Part shown: one piece after another, positions 25,181 to 35,200 of the stretch
How the letters are laid out: every line of letters starts with the position of its first letter
Numbering within the stretch: position 1 is the stretch's first letter
NCBI GenBank assembly: GCA_023436715.1
Contig: JAEZIJ010000015.1
Span: forward strand, 1-64,000
Direction: 5' to 3'
Length of the DNA: 64,000 nucleotides
DNA from: Acidobacteriota bacterium
GTDB lineage: Bacteria > Acidobacteriota > Terriglobia > Bryobacterales > Bryobacteraceae
Notes under the pieces: model-generated
Databases searched by the model: none
The model's input: the letters and a program-made list of their open reading frames with translations, nothing else
What the model was told of the DNA's origin: nothing
Program-made: the position numbers and the translations under genes

Positions 25181-25635
25181 GAACCGCAAAAGCCAATACC
25201 GGAGCGCCGCAGGACATCCCGGATGACGTGCGGGACGTTGCCACCCTGCTGCCGATCCTCAACGAGCGGCTCCGCAGGCTGACCGGCGGGCAGACTACGG
25301 TGAACCGCACCACGGTCATCAAGCCGGGCGAGGGAGGAGGCGGGGGCGTCTCGATCACCTACCGCAAGATCAACGCCGATTCGGAGCAACTGGGAAGCGA
25401 GCTATCAGGCATCGTGATCGTCCTGGTTGACACGAGCGGCGGACCGGTGGTCTTCCGTTTGCGCGACTGCGTGGAGGTCAGGACGGCGGTGATCATCGCG
25501 GTAAAGAAGACCACCGCCGACGGGAATGCGGCCACGGTTAAGGCCGCGGAGGGCCAGAACATCGACGGATCTACCGAGGTGGTTCTCTCGCAGCCGAAAG
25601 CTTGCTGGGTAGGGGGTGCGTGTGCCGTTTCCTAG
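25177..25635 (+). CDS. Small tail-region protein
   Basis: A 152-aa protein from ATG 25177 (ATGA overlap). It has an N-terminal helical part ('VRDVATLLPILNERLRRLTG') with a Gly run after 'IKPGEG', then a beta-rich C-terminal half ('GGPVVFRLRDCVEVRTAVII'). It could be a fibre attachment/trimerisation piece for the next gene, which it overlaps by 20 bases. Confidence 0.5.
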   Translation: MRTAKANTGAPQDIPDDVRDVATLLPILNERLRRLTGGQTTVNRTTVIKPGEGGGGGVSITYRKINADSEQLGSELSGIVIVLVDTSGGPVVFRLRDCVEVRTAVIIAVKKTTADGNAATVKAAEGQNIDGSTEVVLSQPKACWVGGACAVS

Positions 25636-28087
25636 CCTCTCCGGGTACGCATCCGGAACCACCAACACCCAGTCGTACACCGTTCCCGGCGCCGCGAGCC
25701 TCACTGTCACATTTGGGCAGGTCTGGCTCGGGATCGGTACTGGAGACAAGCTATACGTCTACGACGGGACTGGCAAGCTCATCCAGACGCTGAGCGGTCT
25801 GTACAACGCAGGATGGAGCGCCGTGGTGCCGGGCGAGACGGTTACCTTCAGGCTCGTCGCCGCAACCGGCGGAGGGTGGGACAGGTCGCAGCTTGGATAC
25901 GCCGTCACGGACATCAGCGCCAGTTCCACCATGCTCGTGTTTCAGACGGCCAGTCCCTTACCTGCCGCTACGCTAGGCTGGGTCTACCGGCAACCTCTAA
26001 CCGTCAGCGGGGGGATAGGGCCGTACAGCTTTACGCTCACCGTGGGAAGCCTCCCTGCCGGCCTTCGAATCGACGGCAACATGCTCGGCGGGACTCCCGA
26101 GCAGGCCGGGACGTTCAGCTTTACGATTCAGGCGACAGACCAAACTACGGGCGTTGGTATCGCCAAGAATTTCGAGCTGCTGGTCACAGCGCCCGACGCG
26201 CTCACGATCACCACTGAGGCGCTTCCCAATGCCCAGATCAACCGGCCCTACCAGGCTCAAGTCTGGCTGAACGCCTCTGGCGGCGTAATGCCGTACAAAT
26301 GGGCAACCGTATCCGGGGCGCTTCCTCCAGGACTCAGCCTGCGTATCGACGGGCTCGTATCCGGAACGCCGGTGCAGTCGGGGGCGTTCACATTCACTGC
26401 GCAGTGCGCCGACGCTCGCGGCGCCGTGGCTACGAAGTACCTGACCATTTCCGTGCTCACCGGAGCGGAAGTGCTGGTCACAACGCCTTATCTGCCCTCC
26501 GGATACGTGGGCGTGCAGTACTCGCAAGCCGTGTCGGCCACCGGGGGAACAAAGCCGTACTCATGGACGGCTGTCTCGGGCTCGCTTCCGCCCGGACTGG
26601 CGCTGTCGTCCGGCGGAGCGGTCGCGGGCACCCCGAGCCTGAAAGGGACATTCAGCTTCACGGTGCGTGCCACCGATTCGCTGGGAGCCTCCGGCGACAG
26701 GGCGCTCTCTATCGAGATCCTCGATGCCGGAGACCCCGGAGTAGGTCCGAACGGACTCCGCATCAGCACCGAAAGCCTACCGGGTGCGCAGCTCGGCAAG
26801 CTCTACAGCACGGCCATTGTAGCGAGCGGAGGGACGAAGCCCTACACCTTCAGTTTGTCTAGCGGTTCGCTTCCAGCGGGTCTCGCGCTCAGCGCGCAGG
26901 GGACGCTCTCGGGCACTCCGCTCGGAGCCGCAGGGGCATTCACGTTCACGGTGCAAGTTGCCGACTCGGCAACTCCTTCCGGAACGGCGACTCGGACCTA
27001 CGCCCTAGTTGTTTCGCAGACCGAAGCTCTCGGAGGAGCCACGCAATGGTTCACGCTCGCGCTGTACGGAGGAGAGCAGAGCGCAGGAGGCGCGGCGCCT
27101 CGGTTCTACGATGAAACTCCCCAAGGCGTGATCGACGGGGCGAACAGGACTTTCACCATTAGGTACACCCCCAACCCTCAGACGTGGTGCCAACTCAGCT
27201 TGAACGGAAGCAAGCAGCATCCCGGGGAGCAGATCGACATCGTTGGCAACGCGATCACATACGCCGTAGCTCCTCGACCTGGGGACCGGCACTACTGCTG
27301 GTACGTTGTCGCTCAGGGAGAAAGCTCTGCGTCCGGAAATGCCCGCCGGTTCGCGGGCGGCACGGACATTCTGAACTGGGGCCACCACGACGCCCTTAAC
27401 ATTCAGGGAGATCTATCGATAGGTATCGGCTTCATGATTGCTCCCGATGCCGACACGTCCAAGGTGATGCCGCTGATTATGTACGGCTACGACGGCAGCC
27501 TAAACAATGGAAACAAAGGGGCCTCGTACCAGCTGCTGCTCAGGCATCGCGCAGGGTCGTGGCGACTGGTTTACTGCAACCATTACGTCAAATCCGGAAT
27601 CCAGACGGCGTTCGTGTACGAATTCGCCTCGCCTTCCTTTCCTTCCGGGGTGTGGCGTTATGCGGGTATCTCTCGCGATATGGTGGCCAAAACTGTCGTG
27701 GCCTGCATTGGCGACTACTCCGGGATCGCAGCCACAGAGACAGTGGATGACGCAACCGTAACGAACGTCACGGACATGCCAGGCGAGAACAACTGGGCTG
27801 ACTACGAGAATCCAACGCCGCTGATCGCCACCGACCCCGCCTGCGCGCTGTTTGTCGGAAACGCTCCCAGTGTCCCTGAGTACACGGGTGGCAAGATCAC
27901 GATTGAGGAGCAGTACATCTGGAACCGTGCGGTCACCCAGGGAGAGCATACGGAAGCAATGAGGGGAAACCCGTCACGGGCGAACCTAGTGCTCGCCTGC
28001 GCCCCCGGATCGTCTCCCGAGCAGGACACGGCCAGCGGGTATACCGGAACGGTCACGGGAACCGCCTTGGTGGAGGGGCACATCTGA
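25616..28087 (+). CDS. Tail fibre/adhesin with putative-Ig (He_PIG) repeats
   Basis: An 823-aa protein from GTG 25616 or 25622. Residues about 15-105 look CUB-like ('WLGIGTGDKLYVYDGTGKLI'). Four putative-Ig units follow (about 113-195, 196-283, 284-375, 380-470), each with 'Y...v.a.GG..PY.w', 'LPpGL.l' and 'GTP...G.F.FTv...D'. Residues about 590-823 look like a concanavalin/LamG sandwich ('GDLSIGIGFMIAPDADTSKV'). This suggests a receptor-binding fibre built from domains common in host surface proteins. Confidence 0.75.
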   Translation: MRVPFPSLSGYASGTTNTQSYTVPGAASLTVTFGQVWLGIGTGDKLYVYDGTGKLIQTLSGLYNAGWSAVVPGETVTFRLVAATGGGWDRSQLGYAVTDISASSTMLVFQTASPLPAATLGWVYRQPLTVSGGIGPYSFTLTVGSLPAGLRIDGNMLGGTPEQAGTFSFTIQATDQTTGVGIAKNFELLVTAPDALTITTEALPNAQINRPYQAQVWLNASGGVMPYKWATVSGALPPGLSLRIDGLVSGTPVQSGAFTFTAQCADARGAVATKYLTISVLTGAEVLVTTPYLPSGYVGVQYSQAVSATGGTKPYSWTAVSGSLPPGLALSSGGAVAGTPSLKGTFSFTVRATDSLGASGDRALSIEILDAGDPGVGPNGLRISTESLPGAQLGKLYSTAIVASGGTKPYTFSLSSGSLPAGLALSAQGTLSGTPLGAAGAFTFTVQVADSATPSGTATRTYALVVSQTEALGGATQWFTLALYGGEQSAGGAAPRFYDETPQGVIDGANRTFTIRYTPNPQTWCQLSLNGSKQHPGEQIDIVGNAITYAVAPRPGDRHYCWYVVAQGESSASGNARRFAGGTDILNWGHHDALNIQGDLSIGIGFMIAPDADTSKVMPLIMYGYDGSLNNGNKGASYQLLLRHRAGSWRLVYCNHYVKSGIQTAFVYEFASPSFPSGVWRYAGISRDMVAKTVVACIGDYSGIAATETVDDATVTNVTDMPGENNWADYENPTPLIATDPACALFVGNAPSVPEYTGGKITIEEQYIWNRAVTQGEHTEAMRGNPSRANLVLACAPGSSPEQDTASGYTGTVTGTALVEGHI

Positions 28088-28827
28088 TGGCACGAGGAAA
28101 TCTTGATTACGATCAAGTGCGCGACTTCTGCCGACTTGGGGCTGGAACTAAATACCAGATGTCTAACGGCATCTACACTCCCGGCAACGTGCCGAAGTGG
28201 GGAGTGGACGGGACACTGGAGGACAGCGGTAAAGCAGCGAGTGGGATCGGCACCGGGGGCGGAGCCGAGGTGTCAGGATTCTATTTTGGCGCTCCTACGC
28301 CACCCGCGTTGGGGGATTTCACATGGGTTAACCAGGGCGCGGCTACCGTGACCGATCGAGTCAGAGGCTTGTATGTTTCAGTGCCTGCCAGCGGGGCAAA
28401 TTTCCGCATTCTAAAGAAATTCGCTCCGACCCCACCATACACGATCCGAGCCTGCGCCTTGACCAACTTGTTCGCCTCGGGATCACAGGGGGCCGTCATC
28501 GGATGGAGGAACGGAGCGACTGGGCAGATACAGATATACGGCTTGACTAACGACCGCTTGGCGGTCGCCAACTGGAACAGTCCAACTTCGTGGAATTCTA
28601 CCCTCGTTAATCCTGTGCACAACATCATTGGGTTGCACTACCTAGAGATCTCAGATGACGCGACCAACAGGAAGTGCGGAGTCTCCGCAGACGGCGTAAA
28701 CTTTGAGGCGGTCTATTCGATGTCGCGGACCACCTTTATCACGCCCGACGAGGTGTTCTTCGCGGTCTACAACGAGTCCACCACATACCGATGCGGGGCC
28801 ACGTTATTCGGGTGGGACCAGTCATAA
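28087..28827 (+). CDS. Tail-fibre associated protein
   Basis: A 246-aa protein starting one base inside the fibre stop region (TGATGG). The N-terminal 60 residues ('GTKYQMSNGIYTPGNVPKWG') look like a phage tail-spike connector. The remainder is beta-rich with a LamG-like pattern ('GLHYLEISDDATNRKCGVSA'). It is probably a second host-contact protein. Its 3' end overlaps the convergent acyltransferase gene by 61 bases. Confidence 0.6.
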   Translation: MARGNLDYDQVRDFCRLGAGTKYQMSNGIYTPGNVPKWGVDGTLEDSGKAASGIGTGGGAEVSGFYFGAPTPPALGDFTWVNQGAATVTDRVRGLYVSVPASGANFRILKKFAPTPPYTIRACALTNLFASGSQGAVIGWRNGATGQIQIYGLTNDRLAVANWNSPTSWNSTLVNPVHNIIGLHYLEISDDATNRKCGVSADGVNFEAVYSMSRTTFITPDEVFFAVYNESTTYRCGATLFGWDQS

Positions 28828-29816
28828 CGGAACTTGTGGCCGATCTGGATCAGTGGGTATTCCAGATATAGCCACGACAAGCGGGCAAGGGAAAAAGTGG
28901 TTAGCGCCGCAAAAATGACGAGCGCCGGTCCGGCCGCAATCGCGCCGATAAGGATGAACGTAGGCTGGTGAAACAGGTATATCGAGTAGGAGTACTTACC
29001 GACGTGCTGCATTGGAGTAGAGTTCAGAAGCCGCGAAAACCGCTTACCCGTATGCGTGAGCGCGAAGGCGACAACCGCACTCCAGAACAGGCAGACCCAC
29101 AGCGGGTCCATCACCTGTTCATTGGGGGTTCGCACGAGCAGATAGCGGAATCCGAATACGACGCACGCCGGTAGGCTCCACTCAGCGAGGAATGCGCGAG
29201 CCGCGTTGTGGCGCATGGCAAACATCAGCAGAACGCCCATTCCAAGGCAGTCGAGGCGGCAGGGCATCAGGGTATACGATGCCATGTGCGACGAACACGC
29301 GGCTCGGAGGATGGGCGCCGCGATTACTCCCGCGCCGGCCAGCCACGGCAACGCACGAACCGGAGCGAAGCGGACGATTAGCGGCAGGGTCAGATAGAAC
29401 TGTTCCTCCACGGCCAGCGACCAAGTTGGGTTGAGCCAATGCGAACCCCAGTTCCCCGTGATCGCATTAAAGACGTTCTGGCCGAACACGGCGTAACTCC
29501 AGGCCGGCAGGGGAGAGGTATCGACGCGGAAAACCAACAAGCAGCCTGCTACCGTGAGGCCATAGAGCGGCAGGATGCGGAAGGCGCGGCGACCGTAGAA
29601 CACACGGAAGTAGTTCGCTGACTCTCGTGCGTCCAACAGAATCCCGCCTATCAGATATCCGGAGATGACGAAAAACAGATCCACTCCGGACCAGCCTAGC
29701 CGGAACGCTTGACCGATTGGGGTGGCGGTCAAGCCGAGTCCGGACACGTAATGCCATCCGATTACCAGAATGATAGCGATGGCCCGCAAGCCGTCGAGTT
29801 CCGGTATGCGCTTCAT
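28767..29816 (-). CDS. Acyltransferase 3 family (O-antigen/surface acetylase)
   Basis: A 349-aa integral membrane protein of the acyltransferase 3 (OafA-like) family, PF01757. It opens with 'RIPELDGLRAIAIILVIGWH', the family signature with its conserved His and Arg, then 'GWSGVDLFFVISGYLIGGIL' and about ten hydrophobic segments including 'WSLAVEEQFYLTLPL'. It transfers acyl groups to sugars of surface polysaccharide. On the minus strand within phage tail genes, it is best read as a lysogenic-conversion gene changing the receptor. Confidence 0.9.
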   Translation of the reverse strand: MKRIPELDGLRAIAIILVIGWHYVSGLGLTATPIGQAFRLGWSGVDLFFVISGYLIGGILLDARESANYFRVFYGRRAFRILPLYGLTVAGCLLVFRVDTSPLPAWSYAVFGQNVFNAITGNWGSHWLNPTWSLAVEEQFYLTLPLIVRFAPVRALPWLAGAGVIAAPILRAACSSHMASYTLMPCRLDCLGMGVLLMFAMRHNAARAFLAEWSLPACVVFGFRYLLVRTPNEQVMDPLWVCLFWSAVVAFALTHTGKRFSRLLNSTPMQHVGKYSYSIYLFHQPTFILIGAIAAGPALVIFAALTTFSLARLSWLYLEYPLIQIGHKFRYDWSHPNNVAPHRYVVDSL

Positions 29817-29822
29817 GTCGAT

Positions 29823-29960
29823 TTACGAGCGCTGCGCCTTCTTCCAAGTGTCGTTAAGCACGTTCCACCTTCTTCCCGCGCACCTTTGGCAGTACACCCA
29901 ACCGTCATTGAAGCGGGTTCGCTGCGAAGCATGAAACAGCCAGCACCATAAGCGACTCAT
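29823..29960 (-). CDS. DUF1660-like small zinc protein
   Basis: A 45-aa protein from ATG 29960. 'WCWLFHASQRTRFNDGWVYC' followed by 'QRCAGRRW' matches the small prophage DUF1660-type pattern (LCRLFGH..., then CxxC). A longer start at 30044 (73 aa) is possible. It lies 6 bases before the acyltransferase start and is probably in one transcript with it. Role unknown. Confidence 0.5.
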   Translation of the reverse strand: MSRLWCWLFHASQRTRFNDGWVYCQRCAGRRWNVLNDTWKKAQRS

Positions 29961-30054
29961 CCAGAAATCCTCTCGTGAACCTTTGTTCAGGAAGCCTATC
30001 ACAGATCCTCCACCCTGGTAAACCTCCCGCCTCCGTTTCGGCAATTAAGAGGGC

Positions 30055-30726
30055 GTGAGCGAGATCACCGTCCAAAGCCAGTTCCCTTTCTCCGCAGTGC
30101 CGCGGGTATGGTCGTGGATCTCCGAATTTAAGGACCGGGTGTCCGACGACTTCGGAGCCAAGACGCTCGATGAGTTCGTGGCGCTCTGGGAATCGCGAGC
30201 GCAGCGCAGTTGGGCCGTCTACCGAGACGGGGAGCTTGGTGGGGTGGTGACGTTCGAGAACTGGACGCCGAAAACCGGCGCGGCGCACTGCATCTTCAAG
30301 CGCTCGTTCTGGGGGTGGGAAACGACGCTGCCGGCGCTCAAGGAGATCGCCCGCCAGGGCTTCGATAGCGGGATTCACAAGGTTCTGTTCTTCGTCTTCA
30401 GCGACAACAACGCAATCATTTCCCTGCTCAAGCGGCTGGGGGCGCGGCGCGAGGGGCTGTTACGCCAGCAGACCTTCCGGAACGGAAAGCCGGTAGATAT
30501 GGCGCTTTTCGGACTTTTAAAGGAGGACTTCGATGGGCTTCAACGTGGGCGGATCGAGCCAGAGCAGCACCAGCCAGCAGTCCCAGTACGGGACCAGGAC
30601 AAAGACCCTGCTGCCGGAGCAGTCGAGCGTCCTGGGGCTTCTGAGCGACACGATACAGGGCAAGTTGACGCAACCGCAGGCCGGCCTAGAACCGCTCAAG
30701 ACGCAGGCGCGGCAGCAGGTCAATGA
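30055..30726 (+). CDS. GNAT acetyltransferase with read-through C-terminus
   Basis: A GTG-started frame. Residues 1-160 have a GNAT-like pattern ('RSWAVYRDGELGGVVTFENW', 'AHCIFKRSFWGWETTLPALK', 'KVLFFVFSDNNAIISLLKRL', 'GKPVDMALFGLLKEDF'), as in phage-encoded GNATs near tail genes. A normal end is expected near 'LLKEDF', but the frame continues 63 codons into the next gene's coding sequence, giving a low-complexity tail. It may have lost its stop, or the long overlap may be real. The substrate is unknown. Confidence 0.65.
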   Translation: MSEITVQSQFPFSAVPRVWSWISEFKDRVSDDFGAKTLDEFVALWESRAQRSWAVYRDGELGGVVTFENWTPKTGAAHCIFKRSFWGWETTLPALKEIARQGFDSGIHKVLFFVFSDNNAIISLLKRLGARREGLLRQQTFRNGKPVDMALFGLLKEDFDGLQRGRIEPEQHQPAVPVRDQDKDPAAGAVERPGASERHDTGQVDATAGRPRTAQDAGAAAGQ

Positions 30727-31018
30727 CATCTACTCCGGCGGCTGGCAGGGCCTGAGAGACAAGATGCTCGGCTCCGGCGGCGGGCGCTCGGGAAAGTTCG
30801 GCATGGCCGCCCGCAACATGGAGCAGGCGCGCCTTGGCCAACTGAGCGCACTTGAACCGCAGTTCGCCAACCTCGCGCTCCAGCAGGAGCAACTGGGCTC
30901 GAGCCTAGCCGCGGCGCTGCTCGGCATGGACTTCGGAGGCTCCTTCAGCCAGCAGGGCTCGGGCAGCGGAACACAGAAGGGCTCCAACTGGGGCTTCGGC
31001 GCAAGCCTGATCGGCTAA
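30533..31018 (+). CDS. Internal virion/ejection protein (small)
   Basis: A 161-aa protein with AAGGAGG just upstream of ATG 30533. It is rich in Gln, Ser, Gly and Leu: 'GFNVGGSSQSSTSQQSQYGT', then helical segments ('FANLALQQEQLGSSLAAALL'). The composition, and position before two larger ejection-type genes, recall podoviral pilot proteins injected with the DNA (compare P22 gp7/gp20/gp16). Inference from context. Confidence 0.5.
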   Translation: MGFNVGGSSQSSTSQQSQYGTRTKTLLPEQSSVLGLLSDTIQGKLTQPQAGLEPLKTQARQQVNDIYSGGWQGLRDKMLGSGGGRSGKFGMAARNMEQARLGQLSALEPQFANLALQQEQLGSSLAAALLGMDFGGSFSQQGSGSGTQKGSNWGFGASLIG

Positions 31019-31028
31019 GGAGGGGCGC

Positions 31029-32243
31029 ATGGGAGTAATCGACACCATCATTGGAATCCGCCAGCGCAACCGGGCGCTCGACCAGGAGCAGCGCCGCATC
31101 GACATCGCGCAGCAAGATCACGACTTCCAGCGGAAGATCGAGACGGCCAAGATGTCGATGGCCCTTCTCGGAAACCCCGACATCAAGCCGGTGGAGGGTG
31201 GCACCTACGCCGGCACAATGCCGACTCAGCAGTTCAACCCCATGAAGGCCGTTGCGGGGATTCCGGGGGCCGCGGGCTATACGGGCGGAATCCCCGACGT
31301 CACGGACACAGTACAGAGCCCCACGCGCGTTCCGGTGGACCCTGGGCGCACGGTCGATTGGGGCGGCAAGAAGTACGCCGTCGCGACCCCCGACGAATCG
31401 TTCAACCGGGAGGTTGCAGAGAAGAAGCGGTTGCAATCAGCGGGCATCGAAGCGGCGGTCGAGGGCGAGCAGTTGCGGCGCCGGATGGTCCCCGAGGATT
31501 ACGTCACCATTAACGACCCGAACCAGCCCGGAAGGCAGATCACGGTGCGCGCAGATCGGGCTGGCGAGACGGCCGGAGGGTTCGCACGGCTCTACGATGT
31601 GACGCACCCGGCGGCGAAGACGGAACGGCGGACGCCGCTGCACTTCAACACCTCGACGAACGACGCCGGCGACGTGACAACCGTTGCCCGAGACCCGTTC
31701 ACCGGGCAGGCAATCAGCACGGAAACGCGCCGCGGCGCAGGCAAGCGAACGCGCGATCCAGCAGGCCAGCAGATGACGCCGGGGCAGTCCGCGGTACAGA
31801 ACCGCTTCGACGAGCGCCAGTTCGAAGCGGCGATGGCGAAACACGACAAGCTCCAGGACCAGGAGCAGGAGCAGCACGGGTTTAGGCAAGCCTACGGCGA
31901 AGCCCTGAACACACAGGACGGGCAGAGCTTCATCGATCCCGACGACGGCAAGCAGAAGGATATGAACTCCCTCTGGCGCTCCTCGCTGAAGCGCCGTTTC
32001 GATCAGTCCAGCCAGAAGGCCAAGGCTCTCGCGGATCAGCAGATGAAGATCCGCAAACAGTACGGGACCGGGGAGTTTGCTCCGGGTGCCGAGCGGCCGG
32101 CCGAGGCTCCACAGGCGAAGCAGGCAGAGCGGCCGAAGGGAGGGACGAAGATCAACGAAGCGGAGTTGAGGCAGCGAGCCCAGGCGGCCGGCAAAGACCC
32201 CGACGAGGCCGTGAAGATCGCGAAAGCTCGGAAGCTACTCTGA
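31029..32243 (+). CDS. Internal virion/ejection protein (medium)
   Basis: A 404-aa protein. A charged coiled-coil N-terminus ('RQRNRALDQEQRRIDIAQQD') is followed by a Pro/Gly-rich middle and a Gln/Lys-rich helical C-terminus ('AELRQRAQAAGKDPDEAVKI'). The order small, medium, giant and the lack of enzyme motifs suggest an ejection-complex component. The stop overlaps the ATG of the 1581-aa gene. Confidence 0.5.
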   Translation: MGVIDTIIGIRQRNRALDQEQRRIDIAQQDHDFQRKIETAKMSMALLGNPDIKPVEGGTYAGTMPTQQFNPMKAVAGIPGAAGYTGGIPDVTDTVQSPTRVPVDPGRTVDWGGKKYAVATPDESFNREVAEKKRLQSAGIEAAVEGEQLRRRMVPEDYVTINDPNQPGRQITVRADRAGETAGGFARLYDVTHPAAKTERRTPLHFNTSTNDAGDVTTVARDPFTGQAISTETRRGAGKRTRDPAGQQMTPGQSAVQNRFDERQFEAAMAKHDKLQDQEQEQHGFRQAYGEALNTQDGQSFIDPDDGKQKDMNSLWRSSLKRRFDQSSQKAKALADQQMKIRKQYGTGEFAPGAERPAEAPQAKQAERPKGGTKINEAELRQRAQAAGKDPDEAVKIAKARKLL

Positions 32244-35200
32244 TGCCGGACGCTTACGACGACATCCTGAGCGCGACCCCCGGCGCGGCCGATCCCATCG
32301 CGGATGTCCTGTCCGCCACGCCAGCGAAAGCCGGCGGTCCCCAACTGCTCACCGAGGAACCGGCCGGGCCGGTCCAGGCCAAGTTCCCCAAGGGAGAACG
32401 CGGGGCCATTGTCTCGGCGCAGACGGTTCGCAACCCACTGCGCGAAGTCACTGCGGCGCCAGCACCGGGAGAGCAGCGCATCGGCCGGATGCCCGATCAG
32501 GATGTGATCGACCGTGTAGGCCAGGCGATGAAGCAGTTCTGGTACGGCTCCGTGGGTACGGGAGAGACGCTACTTTCAAAGGCCACCACCCCGGCGCCGT
32601 CCGACCCCGCGCTGGCGGCGATCGACAAGAACCGCACCCCGGTCATGCAGACTCCACTCGTGCGCCCCGAAGTGTTCGCGGGAGACACGCGGGGTCCGCA
32701 CCGGGCCATCCTCGAGGCCGCCGGCGGATTGACCACACCAGAGAACGCGTCCCTGTTGGTCGGCATGAAGGTAGCGGGAGCAATCCCCGGAGTCGCACAG
32801 GCTCTCTCCGGTGGGTTCGCCACCCAGATGCTTACCGACGCCCTGAAGTCGGACCCCGAGTGGAGCGAAGCGAGCGCCCGCGGCGACAACGCGGTCATGT
32901 CCGAGATCGCCACACGGAAGGGTATTCAGCTTCTCATGGGGCTGGCGGCAGGGGCGCATGCGGTAAGCGGTGAGACGGCAGGTGTACGGGAAAATCGTAC
33001 AACTGACACGGCGGCGCGCACCCCAGAGATGCGCACCGAGACCGCCGGGCCTCGACCCAATGAACCCGGGGCTTTACCTGAAACTCCACGTCCAGAAGCC
33101 GCCGGCGCGCAGGCTCCCGTACGCACCAACCCGCCCGACATCTTTGATGCAGTCGCACCGAAGCCGGAAGCTCCACCGCGCGCTGTTCCGCAGCCGGCTC
33201 CAGAGACGACGCAGAGCGCCATTGAATCGGTGATCGCGGAGGCGCCACCAGCGAAGACGCAACTTCAGCAGGTAGCGGAACAGGCCGCACGCCGGGCAGA
33301 CGCCGCGACAGAACGGCGTTCCGTCGAGACCCCGAAACCTGACGAGTTCACCCAGGAATCCGGTCCGACCCAGGAAGAGGTGGCCGCACCCGTTGAGCCG
33401 CCTATTCCCCCAACCGCAAAGGAATCCTTGGAAGTTGAGCCCGCAGTCGCGGAGGGAGGGGAGCAGGAGAGGCGTAATCCGTTCAGAGAGAAGGCCGAGC
33501 GCGCACGGAAGCAGTATGAGCAGTTGAGCCGCCCGACCGCACGAGACGAGGCGATGGCCGAAGCCTTCCCGCTGGGAACCGGGTACGGAAGGTCCGGAGG
33601 CGAGAAGCGGATCGAGCGTAGCGTTAGCCGTGCAGCAAAAGCGGAAGAGTTCCGGAAGGAAGCAGAGTGGCGCGAAGCGCAGGCGGCAGCCTTTGATGAG
33701 GGCAAGATCAACGCGCAGGGCAGACGACCAGCGGCGAACGCGGAAGCCGCAGCAGAGCGGCGTAAGCAACTGAACGAGCGCACCGAATCGGCGAAAGCGG
33801 AGCGCTCAGGCAAAGAGAACTGGCAGGTTCGCGGTACCGTCTACGCTGATTCGGCGCGGCAGTATGGCGGAAACGGCCGAAAGCTCGTCCTGTCGGAGCA
33901 CCGGGAAGTCGTCGAGCAGGCGTTGAAGGACGGAAAGCCCGTGCCGCCCGAAGTGCTGGCAGAGTATCCCGACCTGAAGTCCACCGAGCCCCCCGCCCCC
34001 GTCGAAGCTCCGAGGCCCACCGAAGCGCAGCGCGAGCCGTGGCAGATGACGGAGAGTGAGTACGCCTCCGACGCGCAGCGCAGGTACATCCAGAAGCGCG
34101 GCGGCCAGGTTCCGGCAAATGCTGCTGACAACGTGGGCATGGCAGCATCCAAGCAGCACGAGCGGCTGGTGCGCGAAGCTCTGGAGCAAGGCAAGCCCGT
34201 CCCGCCCGAAGTCCTGAAGGAATACCCGGAGCTACAGGGTAAAGCCAAAGCGCCGAAAGTCTCCGACGTCCTCAAAGCCAAGGCCCGCCTCAAGGCTCGC
34301 GCAAAGCAGTTCGTCACGGAAGAACTGGGCGAGCAGAGCTTCGAGCTCAGCACCCAGGACTTCCAGGATCTTGCCACAGTAGGCCGGGACCTCATCCAGC
34401 GCGGCACCCATCGCGTCAACGAGTGGAAAGAGCAAATGGCCGATACGTTCGGCCCCTGGGTGCAGGAGTACCTGGACCGGGTCTGGGACGAGGTTCAGAA
34501 GGTGAAGCGCGCGGCCTCGCCGGCCTACACGCGCAAGGGAGATAGCGGGCCAGGGTTCATGATCCGGGTCAACGGAGACTTCCTGGACCTCGAGGAAAAC
34601 GCTCGGCACTACAACATGGTGCGCGACCTCGAAGGAGAACTGAGAAAGGGAGGCATCAGAGGCCGCGGAAACGGCATCGAGTACCGCTCCGAGGAAGTGG
34701 ACCCGGAGGCGCTCCGCAATGCAGTGAAGCGCGTGGCAGGGCGATACCCGGAAGTGTTCGTGGACGGGCCCAATGGATCGCTGGTCTACGACTCCGCCGA
34801 GCTGGCGGCCAACCGCTTCAGCCTGGCGCTCACGAAGGGGCGGCGGGTGTCGCAGGGCTGGTTCGGGGACGAGCGGGGATCGCTCTCGCTGCGCAAGAGT
34901 AACGAGAAGCCCCTGTCTATCGTCGAGCAGGGGGCTGAGTACGCCGCCAACCCGTCCGCGTTCCGCGCAGCGCTCGATTTCCTGCGACCGGCCGAGTCCC
35001 GCATCGCGGACCAGGGCGAGGCCGGCGCGAAGCTATCCAAGCTCTTGGGCAAGGCCCAGGACGAAGGCGAGGTTGCCGCCGGCAAGCGCATCGTAGCGCT
35101 CAGGGACTCCGGTCTGCTGGAGCTGAGCAAGCAGGACCAAGCCAACCTCGTGGACGTCCTGGAGGGCCGCGCGGACCCGGCGAGCGACGCCGTGAAGAAA

